Below are positions 14,001 to 25,075 of a stretch of DNA of 64,000 nucleotides, one piece after another. Source of the DNA: Phycomyces blakesleeanus NRRL 1555(-) (taxonomy: Eukaryota; Mucoromycota; Mucoromycetes; Mucorales; Phycomycetaceae); contig NW_017265144.1 of assembly GCF_001638985.1 (NCBI RefSeq), positions 124,001 to 188,000 on the forward strand, in the 5' to 3' direction. The position numbers were made by a program, and so were the translations under genes. The notes under the pieces were generated by a model. That model saw nothing but the letters and a program-made list of their open reading frames with translations. It ran no database searches and had not been told where the DNA came from. Position 1 is the stretch's first letter; each line of letters starts with the position of its first letter.

Positions 14001-16404
14001 ATTATTATTTTTTAATTTTACACAGCCAAGGCCAATCGATCCAGGTTTACTGTCCTCTAGGGTAACAAGTATATGTACATACCTGATCGTTTACTTACTG
14101 GCTATTATATTTTCTAGTCTTTTTACAGGAAAGGCCCACAATTAATATGTGTTGTCTATCCGGGGGGAACAGGTATACAAATCTGCCAAAAAATCTACTT
14201 ACTATATATTTGCATAATGCTTTTATATCCCAAGCCAACGATCAAAGCTTTGATATTCTTTTGGGCTCACAGGTATAAAAGTCTCTTTGACTTTTTAGGT
14301 ACTATCAGTTGTTTTGTTCTAGCCCTTTCTTCTCCGTAGCAAGCGTTCAATGCTCAGCTCTACATTAAAGGTCTCAGGTATACAAAAATCTTTAAGCAAT
14401 TTACTAAAAATTCGATTTTCCTAGCGTTTACATAGTTAAGGCTAAATGATAATGTTCTTCCTATCTATTCAAGGTTCTAGGTACACACACACATTTTAGC
14501 ACTTATTCTTCACTGGTTGAATCTTTTTAATCTTTGACAGTCCATGCCGAGAATCAAGGTTGCACTTCAAAAAATAGGGCTAAGGTATACGTGCCTTTTT
14601 AAGCATGTACTTACTACTAGTTGCTTTATTCGGACTTTATACAGTCGAGACCAAAGATCAAGTGCCCGATTTCCGCATAGATTTACAGGGATACAAGTGT
14701 CTTTCTTTACCCATTAACATATTACTAGCTGTTTGAAGTCTTTTTACAGTCCAATTCAACAGTCAAGATTCAAATCACCATCAAGAATCACTGGTATACT
14801 GCCCATTTTTAGTATTTACTTACTGCCAATTGTGTTTCTTTAGTCTACTCGCAGAAAAGGCCAACAATCAAGATGCCACTCTCCTTCTTGGATGTTGGGT
14901 ATACCAGGATTTTTTGGTATTTACTTATTACCGGCTGTAGCTCGGCGGTCTGTTCACAATCGAGGCCAACACCCAAAATTCCATAGTCCATGCAGGGTTA
15001 CAGGTATACATACTTTTTTGAGCATTTGCTTAGTGTTTGCTATATATCTCTAGTCTTTTCATAGTCAAGACTGCTAATTGAAATTTTGCTTTTCATCTGG
15101 GGTAAAAGGTATATATGCTTTTTTTAATACTTATTGTTTGTTGCAATTGTCTAATAATTTTACAGTACACACCGATGGTCAAGTTTCTGCTATTCGTCGA
15201 GGTAACAGGCGTACACCCTCCTTTGAATATTTTTCCACCATCCATCATATTTAACTAGTCGTACCATAGTCCACACCAAGGATCAATATTTTAGTCTCCA
15301 CCCAGGTTCACAGACATTCAAGTATATTTTCCCCTTTAAGACTGCAGGCTGCTATTGTCTATTTCTTTTAATATATAGGTCAAGGGATAAACTTCCTACT
15401 CTCAACCATGAGCCACAGGTATCACCGTTTATTTTGAACATTTATCTATTATCGATTATATTTGATTAGTATTCTAAATCCGAGTCCAACGATCAAGCTT
15501 CAGCTTTCCGGCAAGGGTTGAAGATATCCAAGTATCTTTGATTCTTTTTTAATATTGACTGAATTTCTCTGGCGTTTGCACATTCAAGTCCATTGATCAA
15601 GTCTTCGGTCATTATCAAGTTTCCACTCAACATTATTAAGTAAAGGTATATAAGATTCTTACATTACTTTTTTACAACCAATGACATTTATCAACCGTTT
15701 TTAGAGTCCTGGTCAACGATCAAGATCCTGCTATTAATTCCACGTCTTAGATATATAAGTGTATTTAAATATTACTTTACTACTGATTGCATTATTTAAT
15801 CTTTTTTTTTCTTTTTCTTTTTTACATTCTATGCTAGCCCTCACGGCTCTAGTCTCCATCAAGGCTTACAGACATACAAGGTTTTTTTTATTGAAATATG
15901 TTCTTACTATCAGTTTTAATTTTTCTAGTATTTTCACAGTTCATACCAACGATTAGGCTTCCGATTTCCATCCAGGGCTACAAGCATATATCTTTATTAC
16001 ACCATTTACTTACAGCCTGTTTTATATGTCCAGAATATTCACAGTCCATGTCAACAGTCACGGTTTTGACCTACATCTCCAACCATAGGTATATATATAT
16101 TTTCGAGAATTTACTTACTATTAGGTGTATTTTTCTAGTGTTTTCATAGTAAAGACCAACGATTAATATTCCGACATTTTCCTACAGTCATAGACATACA
16201 AGTCTCTTTGAGCCTTTAGTTACTTTAAGCTGTATATTCCCATACTTTTTACGGCAAAGACCAGCGATCAAGGTTTCACTCTCCATAAAAATCCTCAGGT
16301 ATACAAAGCTCTTTAAATATTTTCTTACTATCAATTAGATTATTCTAGTGTTTACACAGTCAAAGCCAAACTATAAAGCCTCTGTTGCCCGTCCAGGTTC
16401 TCCA

Positions 16405-16452
<48 letters not shown>

Positions 16453-17930
16453 AGCATCTACTTACTGGTTGTTGTTTTTAGTTATCTTGACATAGTCAAA
16501 ACCAACGATTAAGGTTTCACCATACATCCAGGGTATGAGATACACATGTCTCGTTTAGTATTTAGCTATCAACTATTATTTTGTCTAGCTTTTTTTTTTT
16601 ATATTTTAAGCCAACGATCAAGTTTTGAATATTTATTCATGATCACAGGTATATATTTCTTTTTGAAAATATACTTATTGTTGGCTTTCTTTTTTTAGTC
16701 TATTTACCAACAGGGCGAACGATCAATATTCCGCTGCCTATTTTGGGCTATATGTATACATGACTCTTTAAGCAGTTAATACCTGTCGCTTTTATTTGTC
16801 TAGTCTTTTAATCCCTAAGCCCAAAATTTATGGCTCTGCTCTACATCATGGGCCGTAGGTATACAAGTCTCTTTGTAAATATATTCACTGATGGTTATAA
16901 ATACTTATAATTTTACAATTAGTGTCAAGGATCGTTGTTTAACTCTTATTCATGGGTTATAGGTATACATTGTTTAGTTGCCCATTATTCTTTGAATGAT
17001 GCTTGTATTTGCTTAGTTTTTTCTTTCTTTGTAGCTTAGGTCAATGATCATGGTTTTATTCTTTGTTAAAAATCAAAGACATACGAGAAGTTTTAGGAAT
17101 TTTCTCACTGAAAGTTGTATTTACTAATGTTTTTACAGCCGGTACCAGGTATCAGTATTCTACTCTCTATTGTGGGCCACAGCTATATTTATCTTTTTTA
17201 TTTTTTTTTAATATTTTGACAGCAAAATCCAACGCTAAAAATCTCAGTCTCTATCAAGGGTTACAGATATACCAGTTTCTTTGGATATATTACTACAAAT
17301 TATTTTTGTATAATATTTTAAACAGACAAGCCCAACAATCAAGATTTTGGGCTCGAGTATCATACTCCTGCATATGCATTTGTTTCAATAACTACTTCTT
17401 GCTGTTTCTATAGGACTTTACGATCATATTTAATGCTAAGCATTAAAACTTTAGTTTTAGGTATGGATTCTAGGTATACAACAATTTTGGACCACTCAGT
17501 ACTACTTGTTTTATATAAGAAGTATATGTGTAGCTGAAACCAAATAATTACCATTAAAATAATTTGAGCTGGTTAAAGATATAAAAGGCTTTTGAGAAAT
17601 TCACTGACACCTATATCTTTTTTATGTATTTGATATCAAGGATCAAGTAACAAATTTGGGCTCCCCGTCATTGTTTAAAGATATACAAGTATTTTTTAAA
17701 TTTTTTCTTTTATTAATGTTTTTATTTCAGTAGTGTATTTCCAATTGATTTAAAGGATCAAGTTTTTGCCTCCATTATAGACTAAACGTATACAGTGCTA
17801 TTTGAAAATTTAAATAACGTAATTTGCTTTCGTCTAGTACTCACAGTCAAGACAAGTATCAGGGCTCCACGTTTTCTCATAGGATAGAAGTGAACAAGAC
17901 TCTCTGAACATTTAATTACTGCCCCTTTTA
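11050..17930 (+). repeat. Degenerate ~107-bp tandem array with exon/intron-like units
   Basis: About 60 units follow each other with a spacing of roughly 105-113 bases. Each contains four elements in fixed order: an 'ACAG/GTATAC' donor-like box; a TTACTTACT or TACTCACT branch-point-like box about 25-35 bases on; a T-rich tract ending TTCTAG or TTTACAG; and a ~44-56-base block with consensus close to CCAACGATCAAGGATC, then CCATCCAGGGTTACAG. Units near 11440-11830 are most alike, and copies further on diverge. A TA dinucleotide run (about 16404-16450) interrupts one unit. ORFs through the array (for example 11441-11843) read repeated motifs such as VKHQGSDQS, but lengths are not consistently in frame. 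It could be a satellite, a non-coding spliced transcript or a dying repeat-protein gene. The strand given is the one on which splice-like signals read correctly. Confidence 0.75.
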
Positions 17931-17949
17931 ACTACAGCTTGGCCTTACC

Positions 17950-18560
17950 GTACTTAAATTCGCTACTTATCCTGTGGCTGTAAGGAACCGCATAACACTA
18001 GCATAACGTTATTACTGCTCATCATCTATCCCAATTAACAACATTAGCAACTCGGTATACTTTAGCATATTTGCTAGTTTCGGGTGTGTTTAATTCAGCC
18101 ACTAGATTATCCACTGTATTGTATATCGCAGAGCTCTGGATATATCCTCTCAGTATCCTCCTCATGCTAATATGAGCCACGAAACTGATCCCACTCAATC
18201 TCTAATATTCAATCATTATAGCTACCACCATCACTTTTGAAGCTCTAGTATCTAAATCAATAGCGTATTAACAGTTGAAGGTCAGCTATGCATACGTATA
18301 TGGCTACTCACGGGGCTATCTTCGTCGTCCTCGTCGCCACCCAGGGAATATTCCCTGAACTAGACACCTTATTCGCCATTTATTTAACCTAATAGATCAT
18401 ACATACGCTCAATCAGCGTATCCAATGCCACACACTGGATATCCATATCGAGCGGCCACTTCCAACTTATTCTTGATATTGAATTTGTCCTTAATCATAT
18501 AGCAGTTCCATCTACATTAGACATTACAATATTCGAAGCTAAATCAGCTTTGGCTATTCT
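17950..18560 (-). pseudogene. Coding relic, unidentified
   Basis: On the minus strand, pieces such as LDMDIQCVALDTLIERMYDLL, REYSLGGDEDDEDSP and HEEDTERIYPELCDIQYSG follow each other in order but are split by stops and frame changes. Base composition is less AT-rich than the surroundings. This looks like a decayed protein gene or transposon ORF; I cannot name the family. No intact reading frame remains. Confidence 0.4.
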
Positions 18561-18639
18561 CTAGCTTTTTCGCCTTTAAATATATTACCTCCAATACATA
18601 TTACAAAAAAAATATTATGAATGGTTTCGTTCTCTGTGC

Positions 18640-18870
18640 AAATTTTGATATCTTTGTGTTGGTGTTGGTAAGCCCCCAAAAAAAAAGAATTGAATATAGT
18701 GGTTGGTGGTGTCAATCTTGATAGCATTGTGTTGGTGTCGGTACGCCAAAAAAAAAGAATTAAATATGGTTGTTGTTGGTGTCAATTTTGATAGCGTTTT
18801 GAAGTTGATGTTGGTAGGTGTCAAAAAAAAGAAATATGTTATGGTTACTGGTGTCAATTCCGGTAGATTT
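18640..18870. repeat. Short tandem repeat, ~65-70-bp unit
   Basis: Three to four diverged copies of a unit containing GGTGTCAAT..TTGATAGC, GTTGGTGTCGGTA and an A-rich AAAAAAAGAATT tract. Small ORFs on both strands across it are by-products of the repetition. Confidence 0.65.
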
Positions 18871-19204
18871 GTAAAGTCAATTTAGGCATGGAGGTTTGAC
18901 TGAGGATTCCCGAAAGGGATGAGGTATGTAAAAAGAAGATTCAAGGCATCGTTAAAAAGGATTTTTTTCTTTGTTTCTGTTGCGGCTCAGTAAAGGTTAT
19001 TTTTGATAGACAGTTCTCTCTTAGCAGTATTGCGTAAACACTAGATGGTATTTCAATCTCTGTATGGGTAGAAGTGTCACTATCAATTGGCCTACTATGT
19101 TTTTTTCTCTCTTATAAGTGGGTACACATAGGCTGTTTGCACTATAAATTGATAATATCAGTCTACAAAAAGACTTTTGTTTGTAGAAAACTGTAGGCTG
19201 TAAT

Positions 19205-19330
19205 TTTACATACATTGCTAATTTTACCCAGACTGCTGTGGATTGTCTAAAATATATCTTTCGAATGCGGCTTTTTATTTTAAGTAATTATTTTAGTTGC
19301 ACACACCACTCTGAATGCTCTAAGAGATCT
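19205..19330. repeat. Terminal-repeat-like fragments of a mariner/MITE family
   Basis: TTTTACCCAGACTGCTGTGG followed by a TCTAA end (about 19212-19243), and CACTCTGAATGCTCTAAG (about 19308-19325), resemble the ends of the element at 31595-31879 (CAGACCGCTGTAGATGCTC). They lie next to the broken transposase at 19453-19915, so the MITE and this transposase may belong to one family. Confidence 0.4.
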
Positions 19331-19452
19331 ATTTATCTTGTTTGTCTTGTCCAAGCATATATGCTACCTGTTTGATCACATCAGCTGTTCTTGGTTATTC
19401 AAGTCCAATTGGCTAACATTGTCATTAATATGCTGTTTATCAATATAATGTT

Positions 19453-19915
19453 TTATAGAGACACATGATGATAAGATACTGTCATTAGCCTAACCTTCAA
19501 ATTTTCTTTGCAGGTTTGCTTACTGTAACTACTAATACGTTTTACAGTTTCATCAGCAGAGAGACCAGGTTTTCTTCTAACCAAACTATTTAGCTTTGAA
19601 AGACATTCCTCTATGGGGGTCCAAGAATGGGCGATATAGGGGAAGTATATGACCCATGTGCCTCGTGTGGCCGTGTAAATAGAATCTCACAAGTTTAGCT
19701 GTATGTATGGCAGCGTTGTCCATAATAAAGTAATGGGAAACGACATTTTCTCTATCTAAGCTCAATGTAATTTTCTTGACAAACTGAAGGAATACTTGTG
19801 CGTCTGTATCGCCTGCAGCTATTTTCGCCCAACGTCTTTGACAATTCCAATGGTTACTTGACATTCGCCATATAAAGCATCCTGGATAAAATCAACATGT
19901 TCTTCTCTGAGCTTT
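19453..19915 (-). pseudogene. Tc1/mariner-IS630-type DDE transposase relic
   Basis: The catalytic-core segment reads AQVFLQFVKKI, then HYFIMDNAAIHTAKLVRFYL with the second catalytic Asp and its Asn neighbour, then the degraded 'PPYSPFLNP' element as LPLYRPFLDP. The C-terminal part continues in another frame as LSKLNSLVRRKPGLSADET. Upstream, a third frame gives KLREEHVDFIQDALYGECQV, which matches the N-terminal region of such transposases. It joins directly to the core, so roughly 100 codons in between appear deleted. At least two frame changes and the internal deletion make it non-functional. Confidence 0.7.
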
Positions 19916-20269
19916 TTATATATATATCAATAAGTAATTATAACCTTAAGATTGCTTATATAGTATTTACTGTGTGTACATTATTTTTTATTTGTAGATG
20001 TACATAATATATAAACATCATTGTCATGTCGTTGCTTCGGAATTAGGGACTACATTTTTGAACGATGGATTTTTTTTATGCTTAAATTATTTACAAAGTC
20101 TCCATTTCCTTGGGATTTCTAACAGTAAGCTCCATATAGGTCACCAAAAAAAAAGAGACAGAAATATAAATATTATATCAAAGACATGAGGAAAATTTTA
20201 TTATTCAAAGATTTGTATAAATGAAATATAAGTTAAATTAAATATAATATAATATAAGATGGTCAAGTT

Positions 20270-21020
20270 CATGCTACTTCAGTCCAGTCCAGTCGGTTCC
20301 AGTCAAGTCTAGTCGGTTTTTTTTCTTGGTCCATTTGATTTTTTTTTTGATCTTTTTTTTTGTCCGTTTTTTTCTTCTTCTTTTTTGTCCGGTCAATATA
20401 AGCTAAGAGTGATATGAGGAGGGAGAGGATTTTGATATTGAAAAATAATAAAAGGGATAATTTGGACTTTTCTTTTTTTTTGCTTTTTTTTTGTCCGAAC
20501 ACAGCACACATAGTAAAGAGGATAATTTGGACTTTTTGATTTTGATTTTTTTTTATTTTTTTTTTATTCTTTTTTTTTTTGGTTTTTTTTGTCCAGTCAA
20601 TTTCATGGAATAGTAATAAAAGGATGGGTTTTGATATTGAAAAGAATAAGAGAAGGGGGTTTTGGTATTGCTCTTTTTGCTCTTTCTGTTTTTTTTGAGC
20701 TTCTTTTTTTGAGCATTTTTTTTTGTTTTTTGTTTTTGATCAAAGACTTCATTTGCTTTGTATGTATATATGTAAAAAGGGATTTCATACCTTGTCTTAA
20801 TCCAGAGTCTTGTTCCAGTTCGCAGCTTTGCTTCAATCCAGGTCCAGGTTCCAATGCAGAGTTCTTCCGGTTTGTTCATCTTTTTTTGCTTTTTTTTTTG
20901 CTTTTTTTTCTTTTTTTTTTTGCTTTTTTTTTTTGCTTTTTTTTTTGCTCTTTTTTTGCTTTTTTTTTTTGCTTTTTTTTTTTGCTTTTTTTTGCTTTTT
21001 TTTTTTTTGAGAGAGAGAGG
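20270..21020. repeat. Poly-T / TTTTTTGC low-complexity tract
   Basis: CAGTC-type short repeats (about 20277-20317) lead into long T tracts. At 20880-21010, T8-12 runs are separated by single GC or CTC steps about a dozen times. ORFs here (for example 20589-21029, Phe-rich) are composition artefacts. Confidence 0.8.
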
Positions 21021-21023
21021 AGG

Positions 21024-21310
21024 GCTTAGTATAGGCCTCAGGGTCGGATTTCTTTTGATCCTTTTGGAGTGGAGGACTTAATGTGCCTGATCATTTCTGA
21101 TAGGCTTTGGTCTACGCCTCGGTTTTTGGATTTGATCCTTTTGGAGTGGAGGACTTAGTATATGCCTCGAGTTCGGATTTCTTTTGATCCTTTTGGAGAG
21201 GAGGACTTAGTATATGCCTGTTTTTTTTACAGGACTTAGTATAGGCCTCGGATTTGGATTTCTTTTGATCCTTTTGGAGAGGAGGACTTAGTATATGCCT
21301 CGGATTTGGT
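21024..21310. repeat. ~55-60-bp tandem repeat, about five copies
   Basis: The unit contains GGATTTCTTTTGATCC, TTTTGGAG(T/A)GGAGGACTT and AGTATATGCCTCG. On the minus strand it stays open and gives the peptide RHILSPPLQKDQKKS twice, within a 208-codon ORF (21738-21112) that also crosses a His/Thr/Ser microsatellite. The ORF is probably non-genic, but it is the only one kept open by a repeat in this stretch. Confidence 0.65.
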
Positions 21311-21483
21311 TTTTGGTTTTTCTTTTGGAACTTGCTGTTGGAATTTTGCATTGGACCCCTTCTTGGAAATCGACTTGGCCTTGAGACTTGGAGATACAAC
21401 CCAGATTTTGGACTTGTATAGAAATGCGCCTCTACTTTTGTATGTATATATGTATGTATATAAGTGTGTATATGTATGTTTGT

Positions 21484-21550
21484 ATGACTATGACTATGAC
21501 TATGACTATGACTATGTGTATGTGTGTGTGTATTTGTGTGTGTGTGTATA
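21484..21550. repeat. Microsatellite (GACTAT)n and TG-rich tract
   Basis: About five perfect GACTAT units followed by TATGTGTGTG-type sequence. Related T-rich repeats with GTATCTTATTTTTT units occur at 21815-21905. Confidence 0.85.
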
Positions 21551-22049
21551 AGAAAGAAATAGAAAAATAGAAATTGTATGTGTTTGTGTGCATGTATGTG
21601 TACTTCTCCACTTGTATACTTGTGTGCGCTATTACTAGTACTATAACAGTACTTAGAGAGTGTTTGGACATTTGGACTTGGGCTTGGACAAGACTTGGAA
21701 TTGGACTTGGACATATAAGCAAACCGTGGCTTGACCATTTCAGGGATTCTGTTAGTATATGAGTTTCGACTTGAGATAGAGAGATAATTGTGAATATAAT
21801 TTTTTTTGCTTTTTTTCGTATCTTATTTTTTGTATTTTTTTTTGTATCTTATTTTTTGTATTTTTTTTGTATCTTATTTTTTGTATTTTTTTTTGTATCT
21901 TTTTTATATTTTTCTTGCTTGACTTGGTTCTTGCTGCTGTCATACTTGCACAGGATTCAGGCTTCGGAATTTTCCACATTATTGGAGTTGATAAGGCCGA
22001 ATATGACTTAAAAAGATAAAGAGAAAAATGAGTGAGAAAACGAGGAACA

Positions 22050-24900
22050 TATTTACATATGAGGCAGGTTTGAAAGACCAAAAGAACATACCTTAATTGA
22101 TAGGATTTGTTTTGTAAGCAAAGGAATGGATCTTGGAATATGTATCATCATCTGAAGAGATGGGCTCGGGACTGCAAAATGCTCTTCGATGACCGGGCGG
22201 AATGGGCCTTGACCACCAGCAGGAGGTATACGAAACCACCCGCAGTAAACAACCAAGCTTCCAGTAGAAACAATGTGCCAACTTGCAGCGATGGGGTCAA
22301 CCACAAAAGGGTTTGACCACTGAATGGCAGAGGAGCTACCAGATCTTGGCTTACCACACCAAGAACCCTAAATATATACAGGCATACAATGCAATGTACA
22401 ATATTTTGAGGGGAGAAAAGGTACGACTAGCGTGCCGAGCAGCTTTACCTTTTGGTAAAGTCCAACGCTCACAAGCTCTCTCTGGTATTCTCTAAAGGGT
22501 TGTATTATTGCGAGCCCTGTCACAGGGCGGCCCTGGGAAGATGAAAAAATATCATATAATTAGTACCGAGACATATTGTATATAAATAGTACTTATCTTC
22601 TGGATAAACGGACTAATGGTTGATATTATCTCTGACAAAGAAATCCAGAGACAAAAACAACCCTTGAAAAATTGCCTTATTGCTTGCTTTGTGGTTCACA
22701 TTGCTTCTGCCTTGAGCTCTGTCGTTTACTACTGGAGGCCTCTACTTGTTCCTGCTGGTGTTCTCGGTCCATAATATAAACCCAGCCATCTCAAATACCT
22801 TCTTGCAGTCCTGAGCCAATAGTCTTGAATGATGATGAGGAACTTATTCTTGTTGTAACCATATCCCAGTCGAGACTCTTCATGTGCTTTTTGGCCAACC
22901 CAGCGAGATGGCGAGACTCTGGGTTAGCCTACTTGATTTTAACCTTTTGTACTTGGCGGTTTAAAAGTTTGAATGTTTGAATGCTTGAATACTTGAATGC
23001 TCGAATTCTTGGATTCTTGGATGCTTGATCTCATTTTTTTCATGTTTATGTTCAATTTTGCTTTGATACTGGACCCAATTTTTCGTGAAATTATATATAT
23101 ATATATATAAATGCATGGCTTTTAAGCACTTGTCTCGACCTGGATTGGATAGGTTCGTCGAAAGTAACCTTGCTTCTCCTTCACAACTGAAAGTGTACGT
23201 AAATGCCCTTCGACTCGGGTCTTGGTTTCTTGACTATACGCATTTCCAGTCGCTAACTGTAACCTGCCTTTTTTGGTGACAATTTCTAGCTCACCCTGCT
23301 TGGTCTGGTAAATAAACCAGACCATATCAATCAGAGACCTCCTCGAATGAGGGTGGCTAGGACTCTAACCACAGGTTATGCGTGATGCTTGAAACCATCG
23401 GCGAATTCCACGCTATCTCTTCAGTGACAATTTCTTGTATAGTCAGTTTATCTTGGTTCGACTGACAAAGTCACTGATACCTAATTGATCAGTCCTAGAA
23501 GCATATCCTTTTACGCAGATGAATTTTGGGTTTGCCATCTCAAAGTAGCTGCGGATGTCTGGACATGCGTGTGTATGCATCATTTGAGTCCGGACACAAG
23601 GACTAGTAGCAATCATAGTGACTGATATACCGTCATGTCTGTGTGGAAAAAAACTCGCCAATCTTGATAGAAATCAGATGTTCTTGGCTCTTTTTCCAAA
23701 ACCTCTTGGGACTGTCTACCCCACAGCAATAGATTTTCTACAATCTATAGTGTAGCCAGCTCAAAGTCCAAAAGGACCTTTCCGAGCCTACCAGTGAATC
23801 TTCAGGAACTCACCAGAAAAAAGTAGGGGACTGACAATAGCCTTCCAAGGACCCCAAGAAAGAATCCGGCAAGGAAGCAAAACCCATTCGGCCAGACATG
23901 ACTACATAATGAACACCGTGCCCCACAGTATTCATTCTCCCTGGCTTAAGCACAAAACTCAAGCTACAAAGACCCAGAACCCAGGTACCGAACAGGCCAG
24001 AGACCCAGCCAACCGCAATCTCCAGAAAAATACCGGAAATCTAGCCAACCAGACCAGACCAGCCAACAGGACCACCGTGGCCCAAAAACGGCCTAGAATC
24101 AAGGACTCTGGAAGCCCTACTCGTACAGAAACCACCACTCACAGATCTCGGCCTCAGACCTGAGAGGAAGTCAACAAGAACCCTACGAACAAAAAGTTCA
24201 AGCCAACCCTACAGCAGTGCAAGCACCACCCTCGAATGTATATAAACGGCAAATACCAGAGGCAAACAGGATTGAAAACCAGTCTAGTACCACCATAGGT
24301 TACACTCATATGTAAACCTCCACAATCTACCTTCTCTTTATACTGTCTATGCCAAGCCAAGACTCAGAACCAAGCTAACAGGCGGAGCATGGTGTCAATC
24401 CCAGAGGGAAACGATAATCCAGTCCTTTGAATTTGAAAGCAGTAGGAACCGAACGTAAAAGAGGCTACCCTTACAGCTTAACCAAGAGACCCAACGTGAA
24501 TCACCACGCAGATAGTCCCAAGGAAAAGTACTGTGAAAGGTCTGGGAATTCCAGTGTCACCATAAAGCTTACCAGAAGCTTCAGGATCGACCTTTGGTTC
24601 CGACCGCATCGGCTTGGCTCCAGGGCCAACCGACCGACAAGATGTCCGCTTGGTGAAGCGTACAGATCGCATCTTAATGTGCAGACCTTTGAACCGGTTC
24701 ATGACTTGAATTACGCTGTGGCGTACTTTGCTTGTTCCTCTTTGCCTACCCAACCCTTCCCTGAGTCAGCGGCACCAACACAGAAAAGCTTACGTGTCAA
24801 AGGGGGTGACTACAGCCATTGTCATTCTTGAGTTATCTGTCTGGGGATTTCCTGGAAGCCATATTCTTGTTTCCACCACCTTTCTACTGCTGGATGCAGT
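22050..24900. other. GC-richer segment with ORF fragments, no resolved gene
   Basis: Composition is clearly less AT-rich than flanking intergenic DNA. A minus-strand frame from about 22370 down to 22053 reads AIQWSNPFVVDPIAASWHIV, then GWFRIPPAGGQGPFRPVIEE; it starts behind an acceptor-like TATTTAG and could be an exon. At 23909-24163 (+) there is an 84-codon Thr/Arg/Asn-rich ORF. At 24753-24478 (-) a fragment contains SEPKVDPEASGK, similar in style to PKDPKVESSTSVGK of the neighbouring 576-codon ORF. I recognise no domain. Perfect hairpins lie at 22443-22460 and 22514-22528. This could be a decayed transposon or decayed copies of the orphan gene. Confidence 0.35.
22970..23040. repeat. Short TTGAATGC-type tandem repeat
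   Basis: Imperfect units of TTGAATGCTTGAATAC type repeated about eight times, grading into TTCTTGGATGC. Confidence 0.7.
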
Positions 24901-25075
24901 ACCAGGCTTTAGGAACCAAGCCAAAGCAAAATTTTGTTTCTTAACCAACATTCGTTCACAATTAGGTCCAAAGTCAACCGATGGAACTCAAAAGCTAAGC
25001 ACAACTAGGCTTTCTCTTCTTGCTACTGGATGTAGCACGAGGAGTAGGCTTCACTGGCACCGAATCTTTGGCATT

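Noticed and set aside
20589..21029. 146-codon Phe-rich ORF and its neighbours
   Set aside because: Made of poly-T with occasional GC; purely compositional.
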